64,000 bases of DNA, taken from TK10-74A sp965263065. GTDB taxonomy: Bacteria; Chloroflexota; Dehalococcoidia; Bin125. The notes beneath the pieces were generated by a model. The model saw nothing but the letters and a program-made list of their open reading frames with translations, made no database searches and was not told the origin of the DNA. The position numbers and the translations under genes were made by a program. Within the stretch, counting starts at the first letter, position 1; each line of letters starts with the position of its first letter. The stretch spans positions 1,798,001 to 1,862,000 of the forward strand of contig CBDHGH010000003.1 of NCBI GenBank assembly GCA_965263065.1. Direction: 5' to 3'. Of this stretch, positions 57,373-64,000 are shown piece after piece.

Positions 57373-58704
57373 TTAGGCGACGAAGCGCCGCACGACCTCG
57401 AACAGGATCTGCACGCCCGTGCGCAGGCCGTCCACCGGGACGCGCTCGTTGTGACCGTGAATCCCCGCCGCCAGCGACGCATCCATCAGCGTGGGCACGA
57501 AGCCGTACGCCTTCACGCCGTGCCGCCGCAGGACGCGCGAATCGGTGAAGCCCAGCGTCGGCAGCGGCGCGACGATCGCGCCCTCCACCTGCTCGCCGAC
57601 GACCTCGCGGATCACGTCCACCAGCGCGGTGTCGAAGTCGCTCGCGCCCGACTCCGAGCGCAGTTCGGTGCTGATCTCGATGCCGTCGTCGTCGATCCGC
57701 TCGCGCATCGCCGCCAGGAAGGCGTCGTGCGACTGCCCCGGCATCAGCCGGCAATCCAGCGTCGCCCGCGCGTCGGCCGGGATCACGTTGTGCTTGAAGC
57801 CGCCGCCCAGCCCCGTCGACGAGATCGTGTCGTGCAGCATCGCGTCGAACGACGTGTACCGCGTGCGCAACTCGTCGAGGCCCGGCGGTTGCTCGCCCCA
57901 GGCGTGCGCGCCGCGCAGGTCGTCCATCGCCCGCTGCACCATCGGGTCGATCACGGTCGCGCGGTCCCACTGCTGGATCGCCGCCAGCGCGCGCACCAGC
58001 CGGTCGACCGCGTTGTCGGCGTGCGGCACCGAGCCATGCCCCGGCCGGCCGCGCGCGTGCAGCGTGACCCACAGCGGCCCCTTCTCCGACGCCGCGCAGG
58101 AGAACACGGGTCGCTGCGCGCCCAGCATGTTGAGGCCCGCCATGCCGCCCTCGTTGAGCGCGTACTCGGGCTCCCGCAGCCACTCCGGCCGGTGCCGGTT
58201 GAGCCACTCCATACCCTGCGAGCTGCCCGTCTCCTCGTCCGCCACGCAGAGGAAGACCAGGTCGCGCCGCGGCACGATGCCCAGCCGCTTGAAGAGCAGC
58301 ATGACGGCCAACTCCAAGACCCCCATGCCCTTCATGTCCAGCGCCCCGCGACCCCAGATGCAGCCGTCCTGCTCGACCCCGGCGAACGGGTCGACATCCC
58401 AGAACTCGCGCTGCGCCGGCACGACGTCGCTGTGGCTGAGCAGCATCAGCGGCGCCGCGTCGCCGCTGCCCTGTAGCACGGTGCGCAGCGACACCCGCCC
58501 CGGCGCCGCCTCGATGTACTCCACCGCGAAGCCCTCGCGCTCCAGGATCGCCCCCAGGAAGCGCGCCGCCGCCTCCTCGCCGCCCGGCGGGTTGCTCGTG
58601 TCGATGCGCAAGTATTCGCGCAGCGTCGCGACGACCTCCGCCTGCACGTTTTCCCAATCGGGCATGGGCCAATCGGGCGTGCCGACCATCGAACGGTCAG
58701 GCAT
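57373..58704 (-). CDS. M20-family metallopeptidase
   Basis: 443 residues. Zinc ligands and catalytic residues in LSHSDVVPA, GRGALDMKG, CVADEETGSSQG, ALNEGGMAGLN and the C-terminal GIHGHNERVP. A lid/dimerisation domain lies at about 210-330 (GRPGHGSVPHADNAVDRL). Cytosolic aminoacylase, peptidase or desuccinylase-type activity; substrate unknown. Start overlaps the stop of the ferritin-like gene by 8 bp. Confidence 0.88.
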   Translation of the reverse strand: MPDRSMVGTPDWPMPDWENVQAEVVATLREYLRIDTSNPPGGEEAAARFLGAILEREGFAVEYIEAAPGRVSLRTVLQGSGDAAPLMLLSHSDVVPAQREFWDVDPFAGVEQDGCIWGRGALDMKGMGVLELAVMLLFKRLGIVPRRDLVFLCVADEETGSSQGMEWLNRHRPEWLREPEYALNEGGMAGLNMLGAQRPVFSCAASEKGPLWVTLHARGRPGHGSVPHADNAVDRLVRALAAIQQWDRATVIDPMVQRAMDDLRGAHAWGEQPPGLDELRTRYTSFDAMLHDTISSTGLGGGFKHNVIPADARATLDCRLMPGQSHDAFLAAMRERIDDDGIEISTELRSESGASDFDTALVDVIREVVGEQVEGAIVAPLPTLGFTDSRVLRRHGVKAYGFVPTLMDASLAAGIHGHNERVPVDGLRTGVQILFEVVRRFVA

Positions 58705-59860
58705 CGCGCGCCGCCTCGACCGCGGCCGCCGCGGCTGCCTCCTCGGCCTGCTTGCGATCCCGCGCCGCCCGCATCTCCTCCTTCGTGATCTGCCCCGTCG
58801 CGACGGCGAAGTACGGCGACTGCCGATCCAGGCCCCGATCGATGCCCGCCGCCGCCAGCCGTCGCAGATAGGCGCGCGCCTGCGCCCGCCGCAGATCGGC
58901 CAGCCGTTCGGCGCCCGTCGCCATCGCCTCCACGTCCCCGCCCAGCACGATCGCCAGCGCCTCGTTGTTCACGCGGTCCTTCAGGTCGTGCGTCAGCGCG
59001 ACCTCCGCGCCCTGCAGGTAGGCGTGCATCTCGTCGATCCGCGACGGGTCCGCCGTCAGGGCGTCGCGCACCCGCGCCTGCCCGAAGGCCAGCGCCCGCG
59101 CCCGGTCCTGCCGCGCCAGGGTGTAGAGCCGCGCCTCGGCGGGGCTCGGCGCGTCGGCCGCCAGCCGCCCCAGCAGCACCTCCATGAAGCTGTCCGCCAT
59201 CAACTGATTGATCAGGATCATCTCCGTGAAGTTGCGCGCGTCGATGATCTCCCGGTTCAGCCCGGCCGTGCCCTGCATCCCCACGCCGCCCCCGTGCAGC
59301 ATCGCCCGCTTGCGGAACGCCTCCGTGTGCCGTCCCAGCGCGAAGACGACCGTCGCCAGGAACAGCTTCACCTCGTAGTAGCCGTACGACAGCCGCTTCA
59401 GCCACGCGCCGTAGGTCACCGACTGCACCCACGACTGCTCCGCCATGATCGTCAGCACTTGCGCCCGCGCGCGGTCGAGCTCCGCCGGCCCCGCCGGGAT
59501 CGACGCCCAGTCGATGTCCGTCGCCGCCTTCCAGCGCCGCTGGATCGCCTCCTCGTAGAGGGCGGCCGCGTTGTCCGTCCACATCTCGCTCTTCTGCGAC
59601 ACCTCGTAGCCCATGCGCGGCGCGTCCGGCCGCGACGCCGCCCCCCGCGGGCGCATCGTGTCGTCGGGCCAGACCGCCGGCAGCTCCCCGTACGACCCCA
59701 GCAGCAGGTCGCCCACCCGGTAGCCGGCCGGGCCGGGCTGCGCCCGCATGCCCCACTCGGTGCCGACCCCCATCCAGTCCAGCGTCATCGGGGGGCGCGG
59801 CTTCTCGTCCGGCGTCTGCGTCGCCGGTGTTGCAGCAGGCTGGTCAGTCCGATCGGCCAT
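58697..59860 (-). CDS. Ferritin-like helical protein, possible di-iron protein
   Basis: 387 residues, family uncertain. Long helices with acidic/His positions (NAAALYEEAIQRRWKAATDI, ARAQVLTIMAEQSWVQSV, FALGRHTEAFRKRAMLHGGG, DARNFTEMILINQLMADS) resemble the ferritin-like/RNR R2 superfamily. A WxxATDIDW motif is typical of such uncharacterised proteins. C-terminus is an Ala/Glu/Arg coiled coil. GGGAGAG precedes ATG 59860. Coupled to the M20 peptidase gene by an 8-bp overlap. Confidence 0.6.
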   Translation of the reverse strand: MADRTDQPAATPATQTPDEKPRPPMTLDWMGVGTEWGMRAQPGPAGYRVGDLLLGSYGELPAVWPDDTMRPRGAASRPDAPRMGYEVSQKSEMWTDNAAALYEEAIQRRWKAATDIDWASIPAGPAELDRARAQVLTIMAEQSWVQSVTYGAWLKRLSYGYYEVKLFLATVVFALGRHTEAFRKRAMLHGGGVGMQGTAGLNREIIDARNFTEMILINQLMADSFMEVLLGRLAADAPSPAEARLYTLARQDRARALAFGQARVRDALTADPSRIDEMHAYLQGAEVALTHDLKDRVNNEALAIVLGGDVEAMATGAERLADLRRAQARAYLRRLAAAGIDRGLDRQSPYFAVATGQITKEEMRAARDRKQAEEAAAAAAVEAARDA

Positions 59861-59923
59861 TGCGCTCTCCCTCGAATCCGTTCGCCGCGCCGTGTCCGCG
59901 CAGCCTAGCAAGCCCGGCCCGCG

Positions 59924-60748
59924 TCAGGCGCCGCCCGGCCGGTCGTCCTCCGCGCGCAGCCGCTCGACCTGATCCCGCAGGCGCGACATCACCTCGCCGG
60001 CCGGCGCGTGGATCGCCACCGCGCAGTGCGCTGAGATCACCGTCGGGTCCAGGTTCACCTCGATCAGTGGGAACCCGCGCGAGCGAATCTGCCACGCGAA
60101 GTCCGCCGCCGGCGAGACCACCGCCGTCGTCCCGACCAGCAGCATGCAGTCGGCCCGCTGCGACTGCTCCTGGCAGGAGCGCAGCGCGTCGAGCGGGATC
60201 GCCTCGCCGAACATCACCGTGTCGGTCTTCACCAGCCCGCCGCAGGCGTCGCAGCGCGGCGGCAGCGTCTCCGGCAGCTCGTCGAACGGATGCCGGCGGT
60301 TGCAGTCGAGGCAGCGCAGGAAGCCGCGGTTGCCGTGGATCTCCGTGATCGCCTGCGTCCCCGCCGCCCGATGCAGCCCATCGACGTTCTGCGTGATCAC
60401 GTGCCGCAGCAGCCCCATCCGCTCCAGCTCCGCGACGGCGAAGTGGGCGTCGTTGGGCGCCGCCCCCGCGATCGCGCGGCTCAGCTCGTCGGGGTTCTCG
60501 CGGCGCCGGCCCAGCGCCCGCCACCAGCCCGCCGGGTCCGACGCGAACTGGTCGAACTGGTTCATGGGCGGTTCGCCGTGCTTCGTCCACAGCCCATCCT
60601 TGCCGCGGAACGTCGGGATGCCGCTCTCGGCGCTGATCCCGGCCCCCGTCAGCGCGATCGCGTAGCGCGCCTCGACCAGGATCGCGGCCGCCTCGCGGAT
60701 CAGCACCGCGGCGGTGGGCGGAAGATCGGGGGCGGCGGCGTCGCGCAT
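59924..60748 (-). CDS. Sir2-family NAD-dependent protein deacylase
   Basis: 274 residues. NAD motifs ALTGAGISAESGIPTFRGKDG, TQNVDGLHRAAG and the catalytic His in EIHGNRG; zinc set CLDCNR with CDACGG; then GEAIP and GTTAVVSPA. It removes acyl groups from lysine using NAD. Since Acs is regulated by lysine acetylation in many bacteria, control of the Acs at 5643-7613 is possible but unproven. ATG 60748 chosen at MRDAAAPDL. Confidence 0.92.
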   Translation of the reverse strand: MRDAAAPDLPPTAAVLIREAAAILVEARYAIALTGAGISAESGIPTFRGKDGLWTKHGEPPMNQFDQFASDPAGWWRALGRRRENPDELSRAIAGAAPNDAHFAVAELERMGLLRHVITQNVDGLHRAAGTQAITEIHGNRGFLRCLDCNRRHPFDELPETLPPRCDACGGLVKTDTVMFGEAIPLDALRSCQEQSQRADCMLLVGTTAVVSPAADFAWQIRSRGFPLIEVNLDPTVISAHCAVAIHAPAGEVMSRLRDQVERLRAEDDRPGGA

Positions 60749-60854
60749 CGTCACGCCCCGACGGTACGCCGTCCGCCCGCCGCTCGCCAGATCGGCAGCG
60801 GCGTCAGGGCGCGAACGGGCGGGAACGAACGTGGGAGGCGGGAGCGGCGCGTGG

Positions 60855-60990
60855 TATAGTGCGAGCAGGAGCCGGGGACGTGACTCCCCGCGGTCTCTAG
60901 AGGCCATTGGCTAGGCGACCGCAACCCCCGTAAGGGTCGGCCCCAAACTCGCACCCCCGACGCCAGCATGCGGTCGGGGGTGCTTTGTGT
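60855..60990 (+). ncRNA. Candidate structured small RNA between sir2 and the ABC-2 permease gene
   Basis: TATAGT at 60855-60860 could start a transcript near 60867. The following 120 bases hold hairpins GGGGA/TCCCC (60874-60889), the self-complementary GGTCTCTAGAGGCC (60892-60905), GACC...GGTC (60917-60938) and a terminator (60951-60990). No reading frame of useful length and no plus-strand gene follow, so a riboswitch is unlikely. It does not match 4.5S, 6S or tmRNA hallmarks that I can recognise. Confidence 0.5.
60951..60990 (+). terminator. Strong intrinsic terminator
   Basis: Perfect 11-bp stem GCACCCCCGAC/GTCGGGGGTGC (60951-60961 with 60973-60983) followed by TTTGTGT on the plus strand. 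It may also end the minus-strand exporter transcript, whose stop is at 60999, although that side has only GAGTTTGG. Confidence 0.75.
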
Positions 60991-60998
60991 CAGGGCGC

Positions 60999-61811
60999 CT
61001 AGCCGTCCGACCGATCCCAGCGGAACGTGCGCGCCGCGAACAGCAGCCCCGCCACGATCCAGAGGCCCAGCACGATCGCGACCCACTCGAGCTCCCACGA
61101 CTGATTGATCTCCTGGTAGCGGAACTCGTCGGGCAGGAAGACCGAGCGCAGCCCCTGCGCCATCCAGCGGATGGGGAACGGCGTGGCGATCCACTGCATC
61201 CAGCCGGGCAGCGTGTGGAACGGGAAGAACACGCCCGAGATGAACTGCAGGAAGATGTAGGGCGCATTCGTGATCACGGGGGCGGCACGGGCCGACGGGA
61301 TGATCGCCGTGATGGCGATGCCCATCGTGCAGCCCGCCGCCACCCCCAGCGGCACGATCCAGGCCATCTTCAGCCAGCCGCCCGCGTCGGGGAACGCCAC
61401 GCCGAAGGCCAGGATGCCGACGATCAGCATGACGATGATCTGCGCGGCCGTGATGATCGTCGACGCCCCGATCTGGCCGATGAAGAAGGCCGGCTTGGGC
61501 AGCGGCCCCGCCGCCAGCTGCCGCAGCGAGCCGTCGTGCTGCTGCGACGCGATGCCGATCGACAGGTTCAGGAACGCCGTCCCGAAGACCGACGCGGCGA
61601 TGATTCCCGCCACGAAGTACTGCCGCAGCTCGACATCCGTGCCGTCCATTTCGCGGTCGAAGGCCGACCCGAAGACGACCAGCAGCAGCAGCGGGAAGAG
61701 GATCAGGAAGAACAGCGCCTGCGGCTCGCGCACGGTCGACTTGAGGGCGAGCACGGTCATCAGCCCGCCGATGCGCAGCGTGTGGCGCGGCCCGCCGAAC
61801 CCGGCCGTCAC
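60999..61811 (-). CDS. ABC-2 type exporter permease
   Basis: 270 residues, six helices. FFLILFPLLLLVVFGSAFD, YFVAGIIAASVFGTAFLNLS, IITAAQIIVMLIVGILAFG and FLQFISGVFFPFHTLPGWMQ (the ABC-2 motif) match drug- or lipid-exporting DrrB/NodJ-like permeases. GTG start overlaps the ATPase stop (GTGA). The pair forms a two-component exporter. Confidence 0.88.
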   Translation of the reverse strand: MTAGFGGPRHTLRIGGLMTVLALKSTVREPQALFFLILFPLLLLVVFGSAFDREMDGTDVELRQYFVAGIIAASVFGTAFLNLSIGIASQQHDGSLRQLAAGPLPKPAFFIGQIGASTIITAAQIIVMLIVGILAFGVAFPDAGGWLKMAWIVPLGVAAGCTMGIAITAIIPSARAAPVITNAPYIFLQFISGVFFPFHTLPGWMQWIATPFPIRWMAQGLRSVFLPDEFRYQEINQSWELEWVAIVLGLWIVAGLLFAARTFRWDRSDG

Positions 61812-62767
61812 GACGGCGCCTCGCCGGCCGCTCCGGCCTCGCCCACCAGATCGAGGTACAAGTCCTCCAGCGTGGGCCGCGCGACGGTCAGCTCGGGCAG
61901 GTCGTCGAGCCCGGCCGCCGCCGCCCAGTCGAGCAGCGCCCGCAGGTCGCGGTAGGGCGACGGCGTCGCCAGCGTCACGAGGCCCGAGGCCTGATCCCGC
62001 GCCGCCGCCGCCCACGCCCCCGGCAGCGCCGCGACCGGCGGCATCCGCGTGGCGTCGTGCCGCCACTGTATCCGCGTGCGCCCGCCGAACCGCCGGCGCA
62101 GATCCGCCATCGTCCCCTCGGCGATGATCTTGCCCCGTGCGATGATCCCGATGCGGTCGGCCAGCGCCTCCGCCTCGTCGAGGTAGTGCGTGGTGAGCAG
62201 CACCGTCCGCCCCAGCGACGCCAGCCCCCGCACCACGTCCCACGCCTGCCGTCGCGCCGCCGGGTCGAAGCCCGTCGTCGGCTCGTCCAGGAAGATCAGC
62301 TCCGGCCGACCGATCACCGCCACCGCCAGATCCAGCCGTCGCCGCTGCCCCCCGCTCAGCTTCCCGGCCCGCCGATCCGCCGCCTCCGACAGCCCCACCA
62401 GCTCCAGCGCCTCCGCCGGCGACATCGGCGCCGGATAGAGCGCCGCCTGGAAGGCCAGGATCTCGCGCGGCGAGAGCAGCTCCTGCGTCGCCGAGTTCTG
62501 GAACGCGATCCCGATCCGCGTGCGGTACGCGAGGCTGCCCTTGCCCGGGTCCATGCCCAGAACCTGCACATCGCCCTCGTCGCGACGGCGGAAGCCCTCC
62601 AGGATCTCGACGGTTGTCGTTTTGCCGGCGCCGTTGGGACCCAGCAGCGCGTAGATCTGCCCCGCCTCGATCGTCAGATCGACGCCGTCGGCCGCGCGGA
62701 TCGCGCCGTAGCGCTTGACCAGGCCGCGCACCGCGATCGCCGGCGTCTTCGTCATGGGCGCGACCAT
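61808..62767 (-). CDS. ABC-2 exporter ATP-binding protein (DrrA-like)
   Basis: 319 residues. Walker A LLGPNGAGKTTT, Q-loop IAFQNSATQELL, signature KLSGGQRRRLDLA, Walker B LIFLDEPTTGFD, H-loop LLTTHYLDEAEAL, and the C-terminal extension of about 90 residues typical of DrrA/NatA types. ATG 62767 chosen because GGAG is seven bases upstream. An intrinsic terminator and a 16-codon reading frame precede it in the leader, an attenuator-like arrangement. Confidence 0.92.
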   Translation of the reverse strand: MVAPMTKTPAIAVRGLVKRYGAIRAADGVDLTIEAGQIYALLGPNGAGKTTTVEILEGFRRRDEGDVQVLGMDPGKGSLAYRTRIGIAFQNSATQELLSPREILAFQAALYPAPMSPAEALELVGLSEAADRRAGKLSGGQRRRLDLAVAVIGRPELIFLDEPTTGFDPAARRQAWDVVRGLASLGRTVLLTTHYLDEAEALADRIGIIARGKIIAEGTMADLRRRFGGRTRIQWRHDATRMPPVAALPGAWAAAARDQASGLVTLATPSPYRDLRALLDWAAAAGLDDLPELTVARPTLEDLYLDLVGEAGAAGEAPS

Positions 62768-62789
62768 ACGCTGGCTCCGGGACAAAGAG

Positions 62790-62818
62790 AACGCCCCCGC
62801 GGGGATCGCGGGGGCGTT
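62790..62818 (-). terminator. Attenuator-type terminator before the ABC exporter
   Basis: Perfect 12-bp stem (62790-62801 with 62807-62818; AACGCCCCCGCG) and, on the minus strand, TCTCTTTG. It lies 23 bases upstream of the exporter ATPase start and downstream of the leader ORF. Confidence 0.75.
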
Positions 62819-62850
62819 GGTTCACATTGAACTGCCCCGGGTGGGGCTCA

Positions 62851-62901
62851 TCAGTCCGTCTGCCAAACTCCGTAGAGAGCGTGAATCGCCGTGCGAATCA
62901 T
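62851..62901 (-). CDS. Putative 16-residue leader peptide
   Basis: Reads MIRTAIHALYGVWQTD and stops. AAAGGGGG lies five bases before its ATG, one of the strongest ribosome sites in the window. A hairpin GCCCC/GGGGC (62834-62847) follows the stop, then the terminator at 62790-62818. Placement between a promoter box and a terminator upstream of an exporter suggests translation-controlled attenuation. Confidence 0.6.
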   Translation of the reverse strand: MIRTAIHALYGVWQTD

Positions 62902-62927
62902 CGAAACCCCCTTTCGCCAACGCCGCG

Positions 62928-62933
62928 ATCATA
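62928..62933 (-). promoter_or_regulatory. -10 box TATGAT of the exporter leader
   Basis: On the minus strand; would start transcription near 62921, about 20 bases before the leader ATG at 62901. No convincing -35 box. Confidence 0.5.
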
Positions 62934-63007
62934 CCAGATGGCGGCGCTTGGCGGAAACCCGGCCGGGAGCGGCCCCACCGGACGGCCCCCGCGTGGCCTA
63001 CACTGAT

Positions 63008-63039
63008 CCCTGGGCATCGGGGCCCCTGGGCATTGGGGA
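63008..63039. repeat. 16-bp tandem pair
   Basis: CCCTGGGCATCGGGGC followed by CCCTGGGCATTGGGGA in the leader of the LysM gene, just after a TACACT box. Confidence 0.75.
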
Positions 63040-63060
63040 CGGACGACCGAAGGATCGCCG

Positions 63061-64000
63061 GTGAGCTACCCCTCCACGCCAGTTGATTGGATCCCGCCCG
63101 CGCCGCCGGCGCGGGGCGACGGCCGGTCGGGCCGCCGGCCCGCCATCATCGACGCCGGGCGTCACGCCGGCCGCATCCACTTCCTGTCGTTCCTGGCGGT
63201 CGTGCTGGCCGCGCTCGTCGCGGGCTTGGCCGTCTTCATCGAGCGCGGCGATCCGCCCGTCGAGCAACCCCAGCGCCTGACCATCATCACCCTGGCCGAG
63301 GGCCCGGCGGCCGAGCCGGGACTCCGCGTGCAGCTGGCCCTGCCCGGCGTCGGCGTGGGCGCGCCCGCCTCGGTCGCATCGCTGGCCGCGACGGGGCAGG
63401 CGAGCCCCGAGACCCCCGGCGGCGACTCCGGGGTCGCGCTCACGGCGGCCCGCTACGCCCGCCACCTCGCCGCCGGCCTGCGCAGCGCCGCCGACGCCGC
63501 CGTCGTCGCCCCGCAGACCGCCGACGCCGTCCAGGTCGCGCTCGCCATCGCCACCGCCCCGCAGATCATCTACCGCATCCCGGGCGACGCCGAGGACGAG
63601 GTGCTGTCCGAGACCGCGCTCGCGGTGCGCCTGGGCCTGGGGAGCCAGGAATCGCTGCCGCCCTTCTTCAGCTACGAGATCGAGCGCGGCGACACGCTGG
63701 CGAAGATCGCCCGCCGCTTCGGCATCTCGCCCGAGTCGATCATCTTCAACAACTTCGCCATCGGCGACGGATCGCTCCTCGCCCCGGGCGGCTCGCTGAC
63801 CATCCCCACCCGCGACGGCCTCGTCTACAACGTGCGCCTCGGCGACACCCTCTACGCCCTGATCGAGAACTTCGCCGCCGACCTCGACGCCACGCTCGAC
63901 TTCCCCGGCAACAACCTGTCCAGCCCCAGCCAGATCGTCGAGGGATCCACCATCCTGCTGGTCGGCGGCTCCGCCTCCGTCGCCGGAATCGTCGGCGGCT
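63061..64000 (+). CDS. Membrane-anchored LysM protein (runs off the right edge)
   Basis: 313 residues visible. Short cytoplasmic Pro/Arg-rich start, one membrane helix at about 43-61 (FLSFLAVVLAALVAGLAVFI), a low-complexity Ala/Gly region, then two LysM modules (YEIERGDTLAKIARRFGIS from about 205; YNVRLGDTLYALIENFAADL from about 257). The architecture fits an envelope protein that binds peptidoglycan-type glycans, perhaps with an M23 peptidase domain beyond the edge. GTG 63061 has GAAGGA nine bases upstream. Confidence 0.78.
   Translation, partial: MSYPSTPVDWIPPAPPARGDGRSGRRPAIIDAGRHAGRIHFLSFLAVVLAALVAGLAVFIERGDPPVEQPQRLTIITLAEGPAAEPGLRVQLALPGVGVGAPASVASLAATGQASPETPGGDSGVALTAARYARHLAAGLRSAADAAVVAPQTADAVQVALAIATAPQIIYRIPGDAEDEVLSETALAVRLGLGSQESLPPFFSYEIERGDTLAKIARRFGISPESIIFNNFAIGDGSLLAPGGSLTIPTRDGLVYNVRLGDTLYALIENFAADLDATLDFPGNNLSSPSQIVEGSTILLVGGSASVAGIVGG

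Noticed and set aside
60867..60990. SRP RNA, 6S RNA, or a riboswitch identity for the structured RNA
   Set aside because: The SRP tetraloop/GGAAGCAGCC core and the 6S central-bubble layout are absent, and no plus-strand gene lies downstream to be regulated. Left as unassigned.
1..64000. tRNA, rRNA, CRISPR arrays or insertion sequences
   Set aside because: No cloverleaf with a TTC-arm motif, rRNA segment, repeat-spacer array or transposase frame was found by reading; a covariance search would be needed to exclude a tRNA fully.

Overview
The window is a GC-rich, densely coded bacterial chromosome segment, mostly genes facing in short convergent or divergent groups with little intergenic DNA. 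The protein set (ADP-forming acyl-CoA synthetases, DUF3105, DUF2203, DUF309 and DinB-type proteins, very large plant-like leucine-rich-repeat proteins, FtsX/LolD exporters, single-subunit-cluster Nuo genes, TANNNT boxes six bases before start codons) and the base composition suggest a free-living or host-associated Chloroflexota lineage (Dehalococcoidia/SAR202-like or Thermomicrobia-like). That assignment is inference; no rRNA or tRNA gene is present to settle it.

Layout. 1-5.5 kb: minus-strand pth (partial), cysteine desulfurase, the two subunits of an ADP-forming acyl-CoA synthetase, then pyrE and a membrane-anchored protein. 5.6-13.8 kb: acetyl-CoA synthetase, an orphan HicB, rhodanese, HAD phosphatase, Lon-like substrate-binding protein, hisG and a ferritin-like/VIT1 fusion. 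13.8-20.8 kb: structured intergenic DNA, an accessory gene framed by a duplicated nuoG 3' end, nuoG-nuoI-nuoB, a frameshifted second cysteine desulfurase and an IscA-type protein. 20.8-30.3 kb: accessory region with a duplicated small-protein family, a uracil-DNA glycosylase, a 1269-residue LRR protein, an esterase framed by a duplicated 3' end, and a TroA-like protein with a histone-like tail. 30.5-43.8 kb: sigma/anti-sigma pair, ClC channel, LysM lipoprotein, MNT antitoxin with truncated HEPN partner, dut, DinB, orphan acyl-CoA synthetase, endonuclease IV and a LysR regulator. 43.9-50.5 kb: palindromes, a promoter with a 12-G spacer tract, and an oligopeptide-type ABC importer operon that includes a fatty-acid desaturase. 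50.5-62.8 kb: FtsX/LolD exporter, two DUF3105 proteins, FabI-like reductase, M20 peptidase, ferritin-like protein, sirtuin, a structured RNA candidate, and an ABC-2 exporter behind a leader-peptide attenuator. A LysM protein runs off the right edge.

The most unusual signal is recurrent. At five loci (about 14.2-15.2, 21.1-21.8, 28.1-29.3, 32.1-32.4 and 39.8-40.25 kb) a small accessory gene sits between an intact host-gene 3' end and a second, diverged copy of that same 3' end, stop codon included. A sixth locus (37.8-38.3 kb, MNT/HEPN) is framed by a 70-bp direct repeat. No recombinase gene is nearby. This looks like repeated acquisition of gene cassettes at gene 3' ends, with target duplication. 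Alongside it, tandem micro-duplications of 10-18 bp occur in many intergenic gaps, some also copying gene 3' ends.

Carbon metabolism genes (two ADP-forming acyl-CoA synthetases, acs) point to acetate/acyl-CoA interconversion. Fe-S biogenesis (two cysteine desulfurases, IscA-like, rhodanese) lies next to Fe-S-rich Nuo subunits. Two transport operons show possible expression switches: the poly-G promoter of the importer and the attenuator of the exporter.
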